Origin: Candidatus Methanoperedens nitratireducens | GTDB taxonomy: Archaea; Halobacteriota; Methanosarcinia; Methanosarcinales; Methanoperedenaceae | NCBI RefSeq assembly: GCF_900196725.1 | Contig: NZ_FZMP01000001.1 | Location: 1 to 45,593, forward strand | Direction of reading: 5' to 3' | DNA length: 45,593 nucleotides | Shown here: positions 9,236 through 17,880 of the stretch, one piece after another | How positions within the stretch are numbered: position 1 is the stretch's first letter | Layout of the letters: every line of letters starts with the position of its first letter | Translations under genes and position numbers: made by a program | The notes under the pieces: generated by a model | Seen by the model: only the letters and a program-made list of their open reading frames with translations | What the model was told of the DNA's origin: nothing | Database searches by the model: none

Positions 9236-10891
9236 TCAGACCATCCCTAACAGCGGACCCATGGCTTTCAGGGTGAGTTCGGCTGTTATAGCAGAAACCC
9301 ATACAAGTCCCACAAAATGGGTATAAGTGTTAAAATGATGACCGCCATCGACTATCCTGATAAGCATCGCCGAAAGCAGGGAATGGCCGACCATCATAGA
9401 CATCACCATGGTGGACATCATGCTGACATCCATGTGGGCGACGCTGCTTATCGATATGCCGATATCAACATCAGGAACCGTAACATCTGAAAAAAGCCTA
9501 CCAAGCATTGAAATTATGGAAATTGAAAGGAACATGGTGGCACCTATACCGGCGGTTAACCCGTAAAGGACACCGGTCAGGCTTGTGGCACTGCTGTATC
9601 TTAATTTGCGCATTGAAAGTATATACATAAAATTATGGTTGATGATCTCGCCAATGACCCCCGGCTTTCCGCCCACATCAGTTCCTTCCACGAACATTGT
9701 TGCAAACCGCTCAATCAGGTTGCTTCCCGCGCCGGCTGCAAAATGTTCCCACGCTCCCCTTTTATTGACACGGGATTTCAGTCGTTTGTACAGGTTTGAT
9801 ATATTGATAGAGAGGGGACCGAAATCGTGTGCGCGCAGTTCTTTTAAGGATTCCATGATAAGACCGCTCCTTGAGCCTGCCGCCCCGCCCAGTGAGCGTA
9901 TAAAAGCACCGAAGTTGTCGTCATACCGTTTGATTTTATTCTCTTCCTGCCTTGCGATCAGTCCTGTTATTAACAGCGGTGTTAAAGAAACTGCAAACAT
10001 GATGGTTATGGGTAAATCGGTAAATGTGATCAGCATGCCTGTGAGGAAGAGACATAGTGCCAGGGATATGGGCATTGACCATTTAATCCGCCGGTCGGCT
10101 ATGGTCTCGATCTCAAGCGTATGCCATATCCGGTCGGTAGGAACCCTTGATTGCGCATAAACCAGCAGGCAAACTTCAGAGCCAAGGAAGATAGCAATGG
10201 CGCCTGCAAGCAGCATATTGGCATCCGTACCTGTGATTATAGGCATTATAACGGCAAATGAGACTAGCATGATAAGGGACATGCCCATAGAAAGGAATAT
10301 TTCTTTTATCATCTCAATGCCGTTCAGAGCATCTTTATACATTGTCATGAAATCGTTCATCACGACCGTTTGCTCGGATATAATGAATTTTTCAAAATCC
10401 TCGCCTGACTGCACTGCGTGGGCCATCCTGTCAAGAAAATCCGAGAACAATACCGAAGGCGTGCGCTTTCCTATGAAGCGGCAGGCTGCAGGGAAATTCA
10501 AATGCCAGTAGCGGATAAGCGCGTATATCCTCCCGGTCTCCCTGGCTAAATATCCGTATGCTTCGTTCTTTGATAGCAGAAGAAGGACATCTATTCTTGT
10601 CATCTGTGAAGTGGTAAGGACACCCATGTGGGTGATATAATAGTGGATACTGTTGTCTATCTCTTTTTTTTTCGTCTCCATGCTCATGACCGGAAATACG
10701 AAAACCGCTGCCACCAAGACAAATGGAACCAGCATGACTGCGAGCAATGTGTTTCCCTGCACGACGGACGGAGCCAGCAGTATCATGATAAAAGGGAAAA
10801 CGATTGCAAGAGCAAATACCGGAAGTACGAACTTCTTAAAATAAACCATTTTTTGCATACCGAGGCAGTGGAATACGACCTTTGAATCCAT
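9236..10891 (-). CDS. arlJ: Archaellum membrane platform protein ArlJ (FlaJ)
   Basis: Polytopic membrane platform (TadC/GspF superfamily) on which the ArlI ATPase acts to assemble and rotate the archaellum. The 551-residue protein has an N-terminal hydrophobic pair (about 15-70), a cytoplasmic helical domain, a central membrane block (about 200-310), a second cytoplasmic domain rich in charge (about 310-420), and C-terminal membrane helices. Length and topology match FlaJ/ArlJ. Its ATG overlaps the arlI stop (TAATG). It is the last archaellum gene before the separately promoted che operon. Confidence 0.93.
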   Translation of the reverse strand: MDSKVVFHCLGMQKMVYFKKFVLPVFALAIVFPFIMILLAPSVVQGNTLLAVMLVPFVLVAAVFVFPVMSMETKKKEIDNSIHYYITHMGVLTTSQMTRIDVLLLLSKNEAYGYLARETGRIYALIRYWHLNFPAACRFIGKRTPSVLFSDFLDRMAHAVQSGEDFEKFIISEQTVVMNDFMTMYKDALNGIEMIKEIFLSMGMSLIMLVSFAVIMPIITGTDANMLLAGAIAIFLGSEVCLLVYAQSRVPTDRIWHTLEIETIADRRIKWSMPISLALCLFLTGMLITFTDLPITIMFAVSLTPLLITGLIARQEENKIKRYDDNFGAFIRSLGGAAGSRSGLIMESLKELRAHDFGPLSINISNLYKRLKSRVNKRGAWEHFAAGAGSNLIERFATMFVEGTDVGGKPGVIGEIINHNFMYILSMRKLRYSSATSLTGVLYGLTAGIGATMFLSISIISMLGRLFSDVTVPDVDIGISISSVAHMDVSMMSTMVMSMMVGHSLLSAMLIRIVDGGHHFNTYTHFVGLVWVSAITAELTLKAMGPLLGMV

Positions 10892-12540
10892 TATACCTCA
10901 AACGGTATACCATCAAGACCTTTGGCCTGGTAATTCCAGATGATATCCCGTACCTTATAATAATCAAGGATGTTCTCTTCCACCAGCCTGTTAAGGATTT
11001 TTGCGCGAAGCGACAGTTCATCATATACCATGCGCTTATCATCGTATCCAAGTCTGACCGCCACTTTGTCAAGAATAAAGCTGTTATTCATGCCCCTGAA
11101 GCGATGTTTATCAAGGGTAAAATCCCATTCAAAGACGGCACGCGTTATTACGCCTCCCGCCTCCTCAAGGTACCCTTCTATCTCTTCAACCGAGGTGCAC
11201 CGTCTCAGGAACTTCCCTTTCCTGTATATTGCCTGGAGAATCAGGGCAGCGTTCAGGTTATCGGCGAACGTGGGAGGGATGTTGATAGGCTCACCCGTCA
11301 GGCGCTGGATTAGTTTTTGACAGAAGATGCATGGAAAGTGGCAAGCACTGCATGTCCTGTCTGCATTGCCTGGAATGCGACCGCACCTTCTTCACCCCTG
11401 ATCTCACCTACTATGATGTAGTTTGGTCTTGACCGCAGCGCGACCTTAAGCAGGGTAAATGTATCCACCTGGGACTCTTTTGGACCCTCTTCACGCGTGA
11501 TCAACTGCTGCCATGCTGCCTGCGGAGGGGACACTTCCGCAGTATTCTCTACTGAGTACATCTTGGCTTTGCGGCTTATGAATGGCAGCGCAGCGTTAAG
11601 CATAGTCGTCTTACCGCTTGCAGTTTCGCCGCTAAAGAAGATGCTCATCTGGTTCTCAAGCAGAAGCCACAGGTATGAAGCCAGATTCGCGTCGATACTG
11701 CCCCACTTGATGAGCTGGGAAATGCTGGCAGGGATTTCCATGAACTTTCTCAACGTGAAACTTGAACCTTTCCTGCTTATGTCGGTACTGTAAATGGCAT
11801 TGATTCGAGTACCGTCAGGCAATGTACCGTCGATAATAGGACGCGCATCGCTGACAGGTCTTCCTATCCTCTCACCGATCGTGTGTATCCAGTGGCTCAG
11901 GTTATCCTGGGTCCCGAATGTTATATTGGTATGGAGCATCCCCAGGATTTTGTGCACGACATATACGCCGCTCACGCCGATGCTGTGGATATCTTCAAGG
12001 TACGGGTCCCTTATAACCGGTTCGATAGCCCCCTGTCCGCTGATGTTCCTTTCAATATAATAAGAAATCTTATCGTATTCATCGGATGATATATCAATAA
12101 GCTTTTCACCGAGCAGTTTATCCAGGAAGTTAGTTGATAGTATCTTTCCTTCGATATGCACTGACTCATTTAAAAGTTTCATCATGAGCTTTTTAAGCTG
12201 TTCTTCATTCTCAGGTACTATTTCATCCGCTGCTTTCTCCAATAAAGAGTCCATTATCTGGCTATACTTTTTCTGCTCCCCCTCAGTCATCATCGGCTCA
12301 ATTGCAATATACTGGATTTCCCTGGTTGCTTTATCACCTTTAAGATGGATGAATATCGGGTCGCCTACCGGGTATATGATAGACGGTACGGGGATATCTA
12401 CGATATCCTTGGATAGTTTCGGGAAAAAGTCCGGCAATGCCCCGGTATCTTTTTTGCAGTTCTCAACATATTCTTTCAGATGCGGGTTTCTCGCGATCGC
12501 TTCTTCGAACTTGTCATCCAGAACTCGTCACTCTCCTCAT
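10891..12540 (-). CDS. arlI: Archaellum motor ATPase ArlI (FlaI), interrupted by frameshift(s)
   Basis: Hexameric secretion-superfamily ATPase that powers assembly and rotation of the archaellum. Walker A (GETASGKT) is encoded near 11607-11633. The Asp-box/Walker B region (IIVGEIRGEEG) and HAVLATFHA follow. The main frame stops at 11310 right after HASSVKN. The homologous continuation (LIQRLTGEPINI onward, to 10891) is in the next frame, so one base is missing in an A5 run (plus-strand T5, 11314-11318). At the other end the frame is open to about 12528, yet the only ATG/GTG/TTG in it is TTG 12437, which would remove a conserved N-terminal stretch. An ATG at 12540 overlapping the arlH stop reaches the frame if one base near 12519-12523 is extra. 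Repaired length is about 549 residues, normal for ArlI. Confidence 0.88.
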
Positions 12541-13229
12541 GAAACTCCGGATATGTCTATCATTACTCCAGCTTTAGCCTCGACCTTGAAACCGAACATG
12601 CTCCCAACCTGGAACTCGGGACGGGCGTATTTGTTTATTACAACCGTCCTTCGGATTTCCGTACCGATCTGGCGGATTTTCAGGGTGAGGAACACCTCGG
12701 CTGCGTCCTTGAACTCGGTGCTTATGCCCGGGGGCAGCTCAGTGCTGTCCATAGTAAGGATAATCGTTTTCTGCACTCCGGTTAATTTCTTGAAAAACGA
12801 GATCAATTGCAGGCTCTTTTCCGCTTCGGTACTATAGCGTATGAGCGCGGAGAGCGTGTCAATTATGATCAAATCTTTTTCAAAAAGACCTGCTGCTCCC
12901 ATAAGCCTCTGGATGAAGTCTATCCGTGGCTTGGATTCCTTAAGCAGGGGATAAGCGGGGATATAAAGAAGTTCTCCTTTTAACAGTTTGATACCAATGG
13001 GATAATCCAGGGAATTCATCTGGCGGATGAAATTTTTAGTGGTCAACTGTGTTGAGATATAAGTGACCGTGTTCTTATTATCCAGAAGACCGAAAGCGAA
13101 CCTCTGGCAAAGGGCGCTCTTCCCGCTGCCGTTCGGACCATCGATCACGACAAGCGCGCCTTTGGGGAAGCCTCCTCCCAGCATCTGGTTCATCTCATCC
13201 CTGTCAAGTGCAAATGAATATACTACCAT
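12537..13229 (-). CDS. arlH: Archaellum ATPase-like regulator ArlH (FlaH)
   Basis: RecA/KaiC-superfamily ATP-binding protein that forms a ring on ArlI and ArlJ and is required for archaellum assembly. The 230-residue protein has Walker A GPNGSGKS at residues 31-38 and a Walker B-like LIIIDTLSALI near residue 121. It starts 3 bases after the arlG stop. Its stop TGA is embedded in an ATGA that could be the original arlI start. The KaiC-like gene at 28.97-29.72 kb is a distinct relative, not a copy. Confidence 0.93.
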   Translation of the reverse strand: MVVYSFALDRDEMNQMLGGGFPKGALVVIDGPNGSGKSALCQRFAFGLLDNKNTVTYISTQLTTKNFIRQMNSLDYPIGIKLLKGELLYIPAYPLLKESKPRIDFIQRLMGAAGLFEKDLIIIDTLSALIRYSTEAEKSLQLISFFKKLTGVQKTIILTMDSTELPPGISTEFKDAAEVFLTLKIRQIGTEIRRTVVINKYARPEFQVGSMFGFKVEAKAGVMIDISGVS

Positions 13230-13232
13230 AGT

Positions 13233-13679
13233 TTATTTCCTGAATTCGAATTCATCCTCAACACCGTTATCGGTCATCACTATTATTTTATGGCTGCCAG
13301 ATGCAATTGTCACAGTGGCACCTATCTGCAGGACATCGCCCGTTTGCCATACAGTACCCCCTCCGAGTATGGTTTTGCTGATACTATTATCGGGTACGGC
13401 AGACCCGTCAATAAGGACCGTTATATAAGCTGTAGAGAGGGCTGCTTTCCCTGTATTTTTAACATAGAATGTATAAACCCCGCCGGAATACGGGATTGTA
13501 TCCGGGTCATTTATCACGGTGATATCTGTTTTCAACTGTTCGGATAGTGTCTTGCTGCCCATAGTTGCTGCATTTGAGATCGACTGGATGTTCATGAACA
13601 ATGCCCCGGCCACCCCAAGAGAAATAACTACGGACACGATAAAGAAAATCATATGAGTTGCAGATGTATCCGCTCCCAT
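13233..13679 (-). CDS. arlG: Archaellum stator protein ArlG (FlaG)
   Basis: ArlG forms a filament with ArlF that anchors the motor to the S-layer. There is one N-terminal membrane helix (about residues 8-30, FFIVSVVISLGVAGALFM) followed by a beta-sandwich domain outside the membrane, the ArlG layout. I chose the ATG at 13679 (MGADTSATH), 148 residues, because GGTGAT lies just upstream. An in-frame ATG three codons earlier is possible but lies inside that site. It sits between arlF and arlH. Confidence 0.9.
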   Translation of the reverse strand: MGADTSATHMIFFIVSVVISLGVAGALFMNIQSISNAATMGSKTLSEQLKTDITVINDPDTIPYSGGVYTFYVKNTGKAALSTAYITVLIDGSAVPDNSISKTILGGGTVWQTGDVLQIGATVTIASGSHKIIVMTDNGVEDEFEFRK

Positions 13680-13688
13680 GCAGATCAC

Positions 13689-14099
13689 CTACGTAACGGC
13701 GTAATCCGAGATACCGTTGGACGTTATTATTTTCGTCCTGCCGCTGGTTATCCCGTTAAGGGTCACGTTGATGAAGTTCCTGGGCGTCCAGACACCATCC
13801 TGCGATACGCTAAAAGATGATGCTGATAATAGCGCCCCGTCATGAATAACATTCAGCTTGCTTGCATTGAGCGTGACTGAGCCGTTATTATATACTGTGA
13901 TTTTCAAATTGCCTCCGTCGTTCTGGGTATTCGTGATCACGATTTTCGTGTTCAGTTTATCAAACTGCATGTCATCAAGATTTTTTTTGGCATCCAGCAC
14001 CCTCTGGTATGACAGGTTTGCAAAGGGGTAAAATATCGTTGCCATGTACATTAAAGAAGCGGCAAGAATAACAACGGAAGCAGAGGTTGAGAATCCCAT
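13689..14099 (-). CDS. arlF: Archaellum S-layer-binding stator ArlF (FlaF)
   Basis: ArlF binds S-layer protein and acts with ArlG as the stator. The 136-residue protein has a single N-terminal hydrophobic helix (about 7-28) and a beta-rich remainder (TKIVITNTQNDGGNLKITVYNNG and similar), typical of ArlF. The order arlB3-arlF-arlG-arlH supports the call. It ends only a few bases before the chosen arlG start. Confidence 0.9.
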   Translation of the reverse strand: MGFSTSASVVILAASLMYMATIFYPFANLSYQRVLDAKKNLDDMQFDKLNTKIVITNTQNDGGNLKITVYNNGSVTLNASKLNVIHDGALLSASSFSVSQDGVWTPRNFINVTLNGITSGRTKIITSNGISDYAVT

Positions 14100-14113
14100 G
14101 CATACCTCCGCTG

Positions 14114-14716
14114 TTACGGATATAACTGAATGTACCTGTAAACACCGTAAGAGTTGGGTGTGGTTATCTCAAGGTTTACAGCCTGCCCGGTCTCCTGGTT
14201 CAGGGACAGCCAGAAAGTTTTCCTGGGCTGCAGGCTTATTGAACCCATACCTGAAACACTATTATTTATCTGGAGTTCCACCAGGTCCCCGCTGTTGAGC
14301 ACAGGTGTGCTTGCATTGAATGACAGGTCCTCATCCCGCACTGCTACGGCTGAATAGTTGGTGGCATAATTAAGATCATAACGATAATCTTTATCCATCA
14401 CGGTTACGATAACCTGCCTCAGGTCTATCGAGGTGGTGCCTACATCAGGTTTGATCCGGATTAATAAAGTATCTAAAGTAGCATTGAGTCCTAATCCTCT
14501 GTCTCCCATTACCTTTTCAACGATCATGTTGGATGATATCTGCTGGGTTGCCTCCTTGCTGGTCTTCGTGGCTTTCTGCTGGAGCGCTCCTGTTGTGTAT
14601 ATCAAAACTGCCGCAGCAACTGCCGCTACCAGTACCATTGATATGAATATTATAAGTGTACCTACACCTACATCACCACTATCATTGTGATTGAGGCATT
14701 TCCTGTTTGCTTTCAT
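14114..14716 (-). CDS. arlB: Archaellin (divergent third copy)
   Basis: Structural filament protein of the archaellum, exported with a class III signal peptide. The signal region has the canonical glycine before the cleavage site (NDSG then DVGVGTL), followed by the hydrophobic assembly helix [19 protein letters not shown]. The remaining 160 residues are beta-rich and diverge strongly from the two upstream archaellins, so this may be a minor or cap-proximal subunit. The gene starts 28 bases after the terminator hairpin of arlB2 and has no motility box of its own. Its expression, with that of arlF-J, probably depends on readthrough. Confidence 0.9.
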   Translation of the reverse strand: MKANRKCLNHNDSGDVGVGTLIIFISMVLVAAVAAAVLIYTTGALQQKATKTSKEATQQISSNMIVEKVMGDRGLGLNATLDTLLIRIKPDVGTTSIDLRQVIVTVMDKDYRYDLNYATNYSAVAVRDEDLSFNASTPVLNSGDLVELQINNSVSGMGSISLQPRKTFWLSLNQETGQAVNLEITTPNSYGVYRYIQLYP

Positions 14717-14743
14717 ATTGTATCATCCTTCTTAAAAAGAAAG

Positions 14744-14770
14744 AAAAAATTCCCCTTTTTTCAGGGGAAT
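14744..14770 (-). terminator. Terminator hairpin overlapping the arlB2 stop codon
   Basis: In gene direction a 7-bp stem ATTCCCC/GGGGAAT encloses an 8-base loop that contains the TGA stop codon. It is followed by a run of six T. The same structure ends arlB1. Sitting inside the arlB2-arlB3 junction, it should attenuate rather than end the operon, giving more archaellin than motor mRNA. Confidence 0.72.
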
Positions 14771-15366
14771 AGCTGTACCTGGGTATTGTCACCATAGGTT
14801 GAAGGAGCTACTAAATCCTTGATTACCATTGTTCCTGATTCGGGGATGATCTGAATAGTGCCCTTCTTCCTTGGGTACAATTCTTGGGTCATTGCATTTA
14901 AGTTCAGGGTAACGACCGCAAGGTCTCCAGATTGCAGGACATTATTAGCACTGCCTGAACCGACTCTCACTTCTGTATAGTTAAACAGCGTCGCAGTTGC
15001 TCCAGCAGATGCATCGGTCTGCCGGCTCAATATTGTTGTGCTGCTTTCATTTAAGTATTTTATAACTACTTTGCTGAAGTCAATGGATGAACCTCCGGCA
15101 GCAAGCTCCAATGTAACATTCAAATTTTGAACTCTTATACTGCTACCATCTGTTGTACCTACAACTGAAGATATTTTCAAATTAGAAGCCACTTCGCTCG
15201 TTGCCTCTTTACCAGTCTGCTGTGCTTTCTGCTGCAGTACACCCGACGTCTGAATCAACACTGCTGCCGCCACCGCTGCGACAAGAATCATCGCAATGAA
15301 GACGATCAGCGTGCCGATACCGACATCAGCTTGGTTATCTTTCAATATACTGATTTTGGTTTTCAT
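14761..15366 (-). CDS. arlB: Major archaellin
   Basis: Filament subunit of the archaellum, intact at 201 residues. The N-terminus has a short charged leader, a likely cleavage just before DVGIGTL with alanine rather than glycine at -1 (NQA), and then the assembly helix [20 protein letters not shown]. The rest is a beta-sandwich ending in VQLFP. It is very close to the frameshifted copy upstream in its first 60 residues, and both end in the same stop-codon hairpin. It has its own motility box 91 bases upstream and leads the arlB2-B3-F-G-H-I-J run. Confidence 0.95.
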   Translation of the reverse strand: MKTKISILKDNQADVGIGTLIVFIAMILVAAVAAAVLIQTSGVLQQKAQQTGKEATSEVASNLKISSVVGTTDGSSIRVQNLNVTLELAAGGSSIDFSKVVIKYLNESSTTILSRQTDASAGATATLFNYTEVRVGSGSANNVLQSGDLAVVTLNLNAMTQELYPRKKGTIQIIPESGTMVIKDLVAPSTYGDNTQVQLFP

Positions 15367-15404
15367 AACGCCTCCATTAAATTTTTTGTCTTCGAAACTC
15401 AGGT

Positions 15405-15418
15405 GGCGGTATTACGCC
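15405..15418 (-). other. Leader hairpin of arlB2
   Basis: The 5' leader contains GGCGtaataCCGCC-type inverted sequence (GGCGGTATTACGCC on the plus strand). A similar stem is present in the arlB1 leader at 16226-16241, although the surrounding leader has diverged. It may affect mRNA stability or translation of archaellin. That role is inferred. Confidence 0.4.
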
Positions 15419-15456
15419 ATACCCTGCTTCTAATCATTATGAGCATAATACCTGGA

Positions 15457-15484
15457 TATAAATGGAGTTGTGAAAAAAGTGTGA
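15457..15484 (-). promoter_or_regulatory. Motility-regulon promoter of arlB2
   Basis: TCACA copies at 15480-15484 and 15469-15473 (complement) lie 11 bp apart, then N4, then the TATA element CATTTATA at 15457-15464. The arlB2 start is 91 bases downstream. The spacer is the common poly-T form, so the whole box reads TTCACACTTTTTTCACAA. Confidence 0.85.
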
Positions 15485-15574
15485 AAAAATTTGATATATA
15501 AATAAACATGTAAAAAGGAACTTCTTGCTACCTAACCTGTAACAATAAAAACCTGTGCATCAGGAGTCTTTTAT

Positions 15575-15600
15575 AAAAAATTCCCCTTTTTTAGGGGAAT
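15575..15600 (-). terminator. Terminator hairpin overlapping the arlB1 stop codon
   Basis: In gene direction a 7-bp stem ATTCCCC/GGGGAAT has a 7-base loop that includes the restored-frame TAA stop. Six T follow. It separates arlB1 from the independently promoted arlB2 and is near-identical to the arlB2 hairpin. Confidence 0.75.
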
Positions 15601-16192
15601 AACTGTATCATATCACTGTCACCAAAGGTCGCCGGAGCTGCTACATCTTTGAGTACCATTGTTCCTGTTTCAGGTATTAAATAATGGTGCCTTTTTTCCG
15701 GGGATACAACTGCTGGTTCATCAGACTCAGGTCCATTGTAACAACCGCAAGGTCTGCAGCCTGCAGCACATGATTGGGCGTTCCACTGCCTACTCTTTCT
15801 TCCGAGTAGTTAAATAATGTAGCAGTAGCTCCGCTATCTGCAGTATTCAGGTTCAACGTAGTTGAAGTCGTTTCATTTATATACTTGATAACTACCTTCG
15901 AAAAGTCTATGGATGTACCCCCTGCTGCCAGTTCCACTGTTATGTTCAGCTTCTGGACATAACTGTGAGTGGCATCCGTTTGTCCTATTAATGATGTGAC
16001 CTTAAGGTTGGATGCAACTTCAGCGGTTGCTTCCTTACCCGTCTGCTGTGCTTTCTGCTGCAGTACACCCGATGTCTGGATCAACACCGCAGCCGCCACT
16101 GCTGCGACAAGAATCATCGCAATGAAGACTATCAATGTGCCGATACCGACATCAGCCTGGTTATCTTTTATCATATTGATTCTGGTTTTCAT
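15591..16192 (-). CDS. arlB: Major archaellin, interrupted by a one-base deletion
   Basis: Archaellin paralogue of the downstream 201-residue copy. The uninterrupted frame runs 16192-15677 and ends after RKKGTII. The missing C-terminus ([15 protein letters not shown] ... IQLFP) continues in the next frame down to a TAA at 15591-15593. Restoring one T in the T3 run (plus A3, 15679-15681) gives 200 residues, almost exactly the length of the intact copy. The signal peptide and assembly helix are complete. It has its own motility box and terminator, so it is a monocistronic unit. Confidence 0.88.
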
Positions 16193-16225
16193 AATGCCTT
16201 CACCGGTTTTTTTAATTTCGGACCC

Positions 16226-16241
16226 GGCGGCAGTAAACGCC
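16226..16241 (-). other. Leader hairpin of arlB1
   Basis: GGCGGCAGTAAACGCC (plus strand) can pair GGCG with CGCC in the 5' leader. It matches the position and ends of the arlB2 leader stem. The function is not known. Confidence 0.35.
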
Positions 16242-16268
16242 TTCTCTTAATCTATCAGAATACCTGGA

Positions 16269-16296
16269 TATAAATGAGGTTGTGAAAAAAGTGTGA
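16269..16296 (-). promoter_or_regulatory. Motility-regulon promoter of arlB1
   Basis: TCACA copies at 16292-16296 and 16281-16285 (complement) are 11 bp apart with a poly-T spacer. They are followed by N4 and CATTTATA at 16269-16276. The arlB1 ATG is 77 bases downstream. Confidence 0.85.
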
Positions 16297-16309
16297 AATT
16301 TCAAGGAGC

Positions 16310-16948
16310 TTACGCGAATAAATATCCTTTCTTGAACTCCTCTATTTCACTATGCTCCCTATCGATCTTTATTCTCAGACCTTCAAGTAAAAGCCCGGTA
16401 TTTGAGCCATCTTCGAGTCTTTTATCCGGGTAGAGCTGGCGCATCATAATGAAGAATTTCCTGTCACTTATGCTCTGTTTAAGTAGCAGGATCTTTTTCT
16501 CTAAAATGTACAGGCTCTCCTCTTTATCTTCCAGGGTCTTCACGGTCTGAATGCATGTCTCAAGAAGAGATGGAACTTCAAGCGCATCCCTGACAGCTAT
16601 ATGGAGGCTGTCTAAAGTAACAGGTCTCATCAGATAATCCGATACCATATGGAACCGGGAATAATCATTCATGGTCGGGGGTTTTGCGGTTATTATAACA
16701 ACAGGCATATCGGGCTCCTGTTCTTTTACTCTCTTGATCAACTCCCATCCGTCAATGTCAGGAAGCTCGATATCCATTAATATTATATCCGGCATATCGC
16801 GCTTAAAGGACAACAGGCAATCTTTTCCTGTATACGCTATGTTGAACCTGTACTTTTCTACGTCCATTAACAGCATTTCCGCGTAAAGATCTGCCATCTC
16901 AGGTTCGCCATTGACTATCAACACATAATTTGGCTTTTTGCGTATCAT
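16310..16948 (-). CDS. Degenerate response regulator with C-terminal coiled coil
   Basis: Residues 1-125 form a receiver domain that keeps the phosphoacceptor Asp59 (LMDIELPDIDG) and the Thr in ITAK. The Mg2+-binding acidic pair is replaced by Asn13-Gly14 (IVNGEPE), and the conserved lysine is Arg108 (YLMRPV). It may not be phosphorylated normally. Residues 125-212 are charged and helical, probably coiled coil, with no known output domain. The gene lies just upstream of the archaellin genes on the same strand. Its own upstream region has a TTATATT box near 16975 and a variant TCACA pair with 10-bp spacing at 17009-17023, much further from the TATA than in the regulon promoters. Confidence 0.75.
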   Translation of the reverse strand: MIRKKPNYVLIVNGEPEMADLYAEMLLMDVEKYRFNIAYTGKDCLLSFKRDMPDIILMDIELPDIDGWELIKRVKEQEPDMPVVIITAKPPTMNDYSRFHMVSDYLMRPVTLDSLHIAVRDALEVPSLLETCIQTVKTLEDKEESLYILEKKILLLKQSISDRKFFIMMRQLYPDKRLEDGSNTGLLLEGLRIKIDREHSEIEEFKKGYLFA

Positions 16949-17105
16949 ACGGTTTATACAAGAAAATCACACAAATATAAGGTTAAGTGGGATTAACTTT
17001 CACATAATTGTGATATTCTGTGAGATGATTGTTTAAAAACCGGAAAAACCGTAAGATTCAAAAAATTGTGGCACCCTGTGCACCATGATCCATTTTTTAT
17101 CTCAC

Positions 17106-17801
17106 TTATTGCGCTTTTATAAATATCATATCATTTTGCATGGGTAATTTATTTTCCGGTCCTTCAGGTATCTTATCTTCCGCGTTCTCGCAGAAGTGCG
17201 AATATATTGACTGCATAGCCTCTTCATGGCTTGCTGCTGCCGATAGCTGTATATATATCGATGAAGGATAGATGGTCATCCTGTTTATTTTCTGGGGGAT
17301 TTTATTATTTGCCAGGAACATCACTATCAGGGCTGCATTGAAGCTGTTGATCTCAGAATCCATACCTGTTATCTGGAGTGAGAGCTGGCTCTCAATGCTG
17401 TTGATCGATACCGTGACAGGCCAGTTGAGGATCGATAGCTCCTCGTTGATGATCTTATTCAGGCTGTTGATATCGTATATGTTAATATCACTGTGCGTTG
17501 AGAAAAGCTGGTTCGCTTCGCTCAACGGGGGAAGGGGGCTTTTTCTCTTACTCAGCATCCATTTGAACATCGTCAGCGGGATAGTCACGCCGAATATGCG
17601 GTTCCGTATCTGTTCACTGAAGTGGTTTTTTTCCTTCAAAAGATCTTTTGCCGTTTCCAGGCTTCCCATGTTCTCAGTTACGAAGCCTGTGAAATCTATG
17701 ATGTCTCTCATCGCCGCTGACAGGTTCCCCTGATGTTTTTTCAGCAACGGTTCAAGCAGCTTCAAATGCGCATCGCTTATTGATACATTTTTTCTCAGCA
17801 T
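17106..17801 (-). CDS. Ribbon-helix-helix-like protein, short paralogue
   Basis: Residues 1-40 (KNVSISDAHLKLLEPLL...GNLSAAMRDIIDF) have the strand-helix-helix pattern of ribbon-helix-helix DNA-binding proteins. The rest (to 231) is an uncharacterised alpha/beta region that aligns with the middle of the 348-residue paralogue upstream (W-x5-I, SFLV-like and QSIYSHF/QSLVEHF segments). I do not recognise a named family. SD-like AGGTG precedes the ATG. The upstream 120 bases hold a 9-bp inverted repeat and a TTTATATA box but only one TCACA half-site. It is a candidate regulator of the motility genes. Confidence 0.65.
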   Translation of the reverse strand: MLRKNVSISDAHLKLLEPLLKKHQGNLSAAMRDIIDFTGFVTENMGSLETAKDLLKEKNHFSEQIRNRIFGVTIPLTMFKWMLSKRKSPLPPLSEANQLFSTHSDINIYDINSLNKIINEELSILNWPVTVSINSIESQLSLQITGMDSEINSFNAALIVMFLANNKIPQKINRMTIYPSSIYIQLSAAASHEEAMQSIYSHFCENAEDKIPEGPENKLPMQNDMIFIKAQ

Positions 17802-17856
17802 TTATTCACACCTTTTGACAATGTCTTATGGGGCATTACCACTGTCGGTTATTATC

Positions 17857-17880
17857 TCATCATTAACCTAATAATGATGA
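17857..17880. promoter_or_regulatory. Inverted repeat upstream of the short RHH-like gene
   Basis: TCATCATTA (17857-17865) and TAATGATGA (17872-17880) form a perfect 9-bp inverted repeat with a 6-base spacer. The following bases repeat ATGAT. It lies between the promoter and the start of the 17106-17801 gene, so it could be an operator or an mRNA hairpin. Confidence 0.45.

Noticed and set aside
11310-11325. Programmed -1 frameshifting in arlI at the A5 run before the stop
   Set aside because: The needed shift has the right sign, but the heptamer is C-AAA-AAC rather than a canonical slippery A-AAA-AAC, and many other genes in the region have similar single-base breaks.
17008-17023. Ninth motility box upstream of the degenerate receiver gene
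   Set aside because: The TCACA copies are 10 bp apart instead of 11, and the TATA-like box is about 26 bases away rather than 4. I treat it as a possible variant only.
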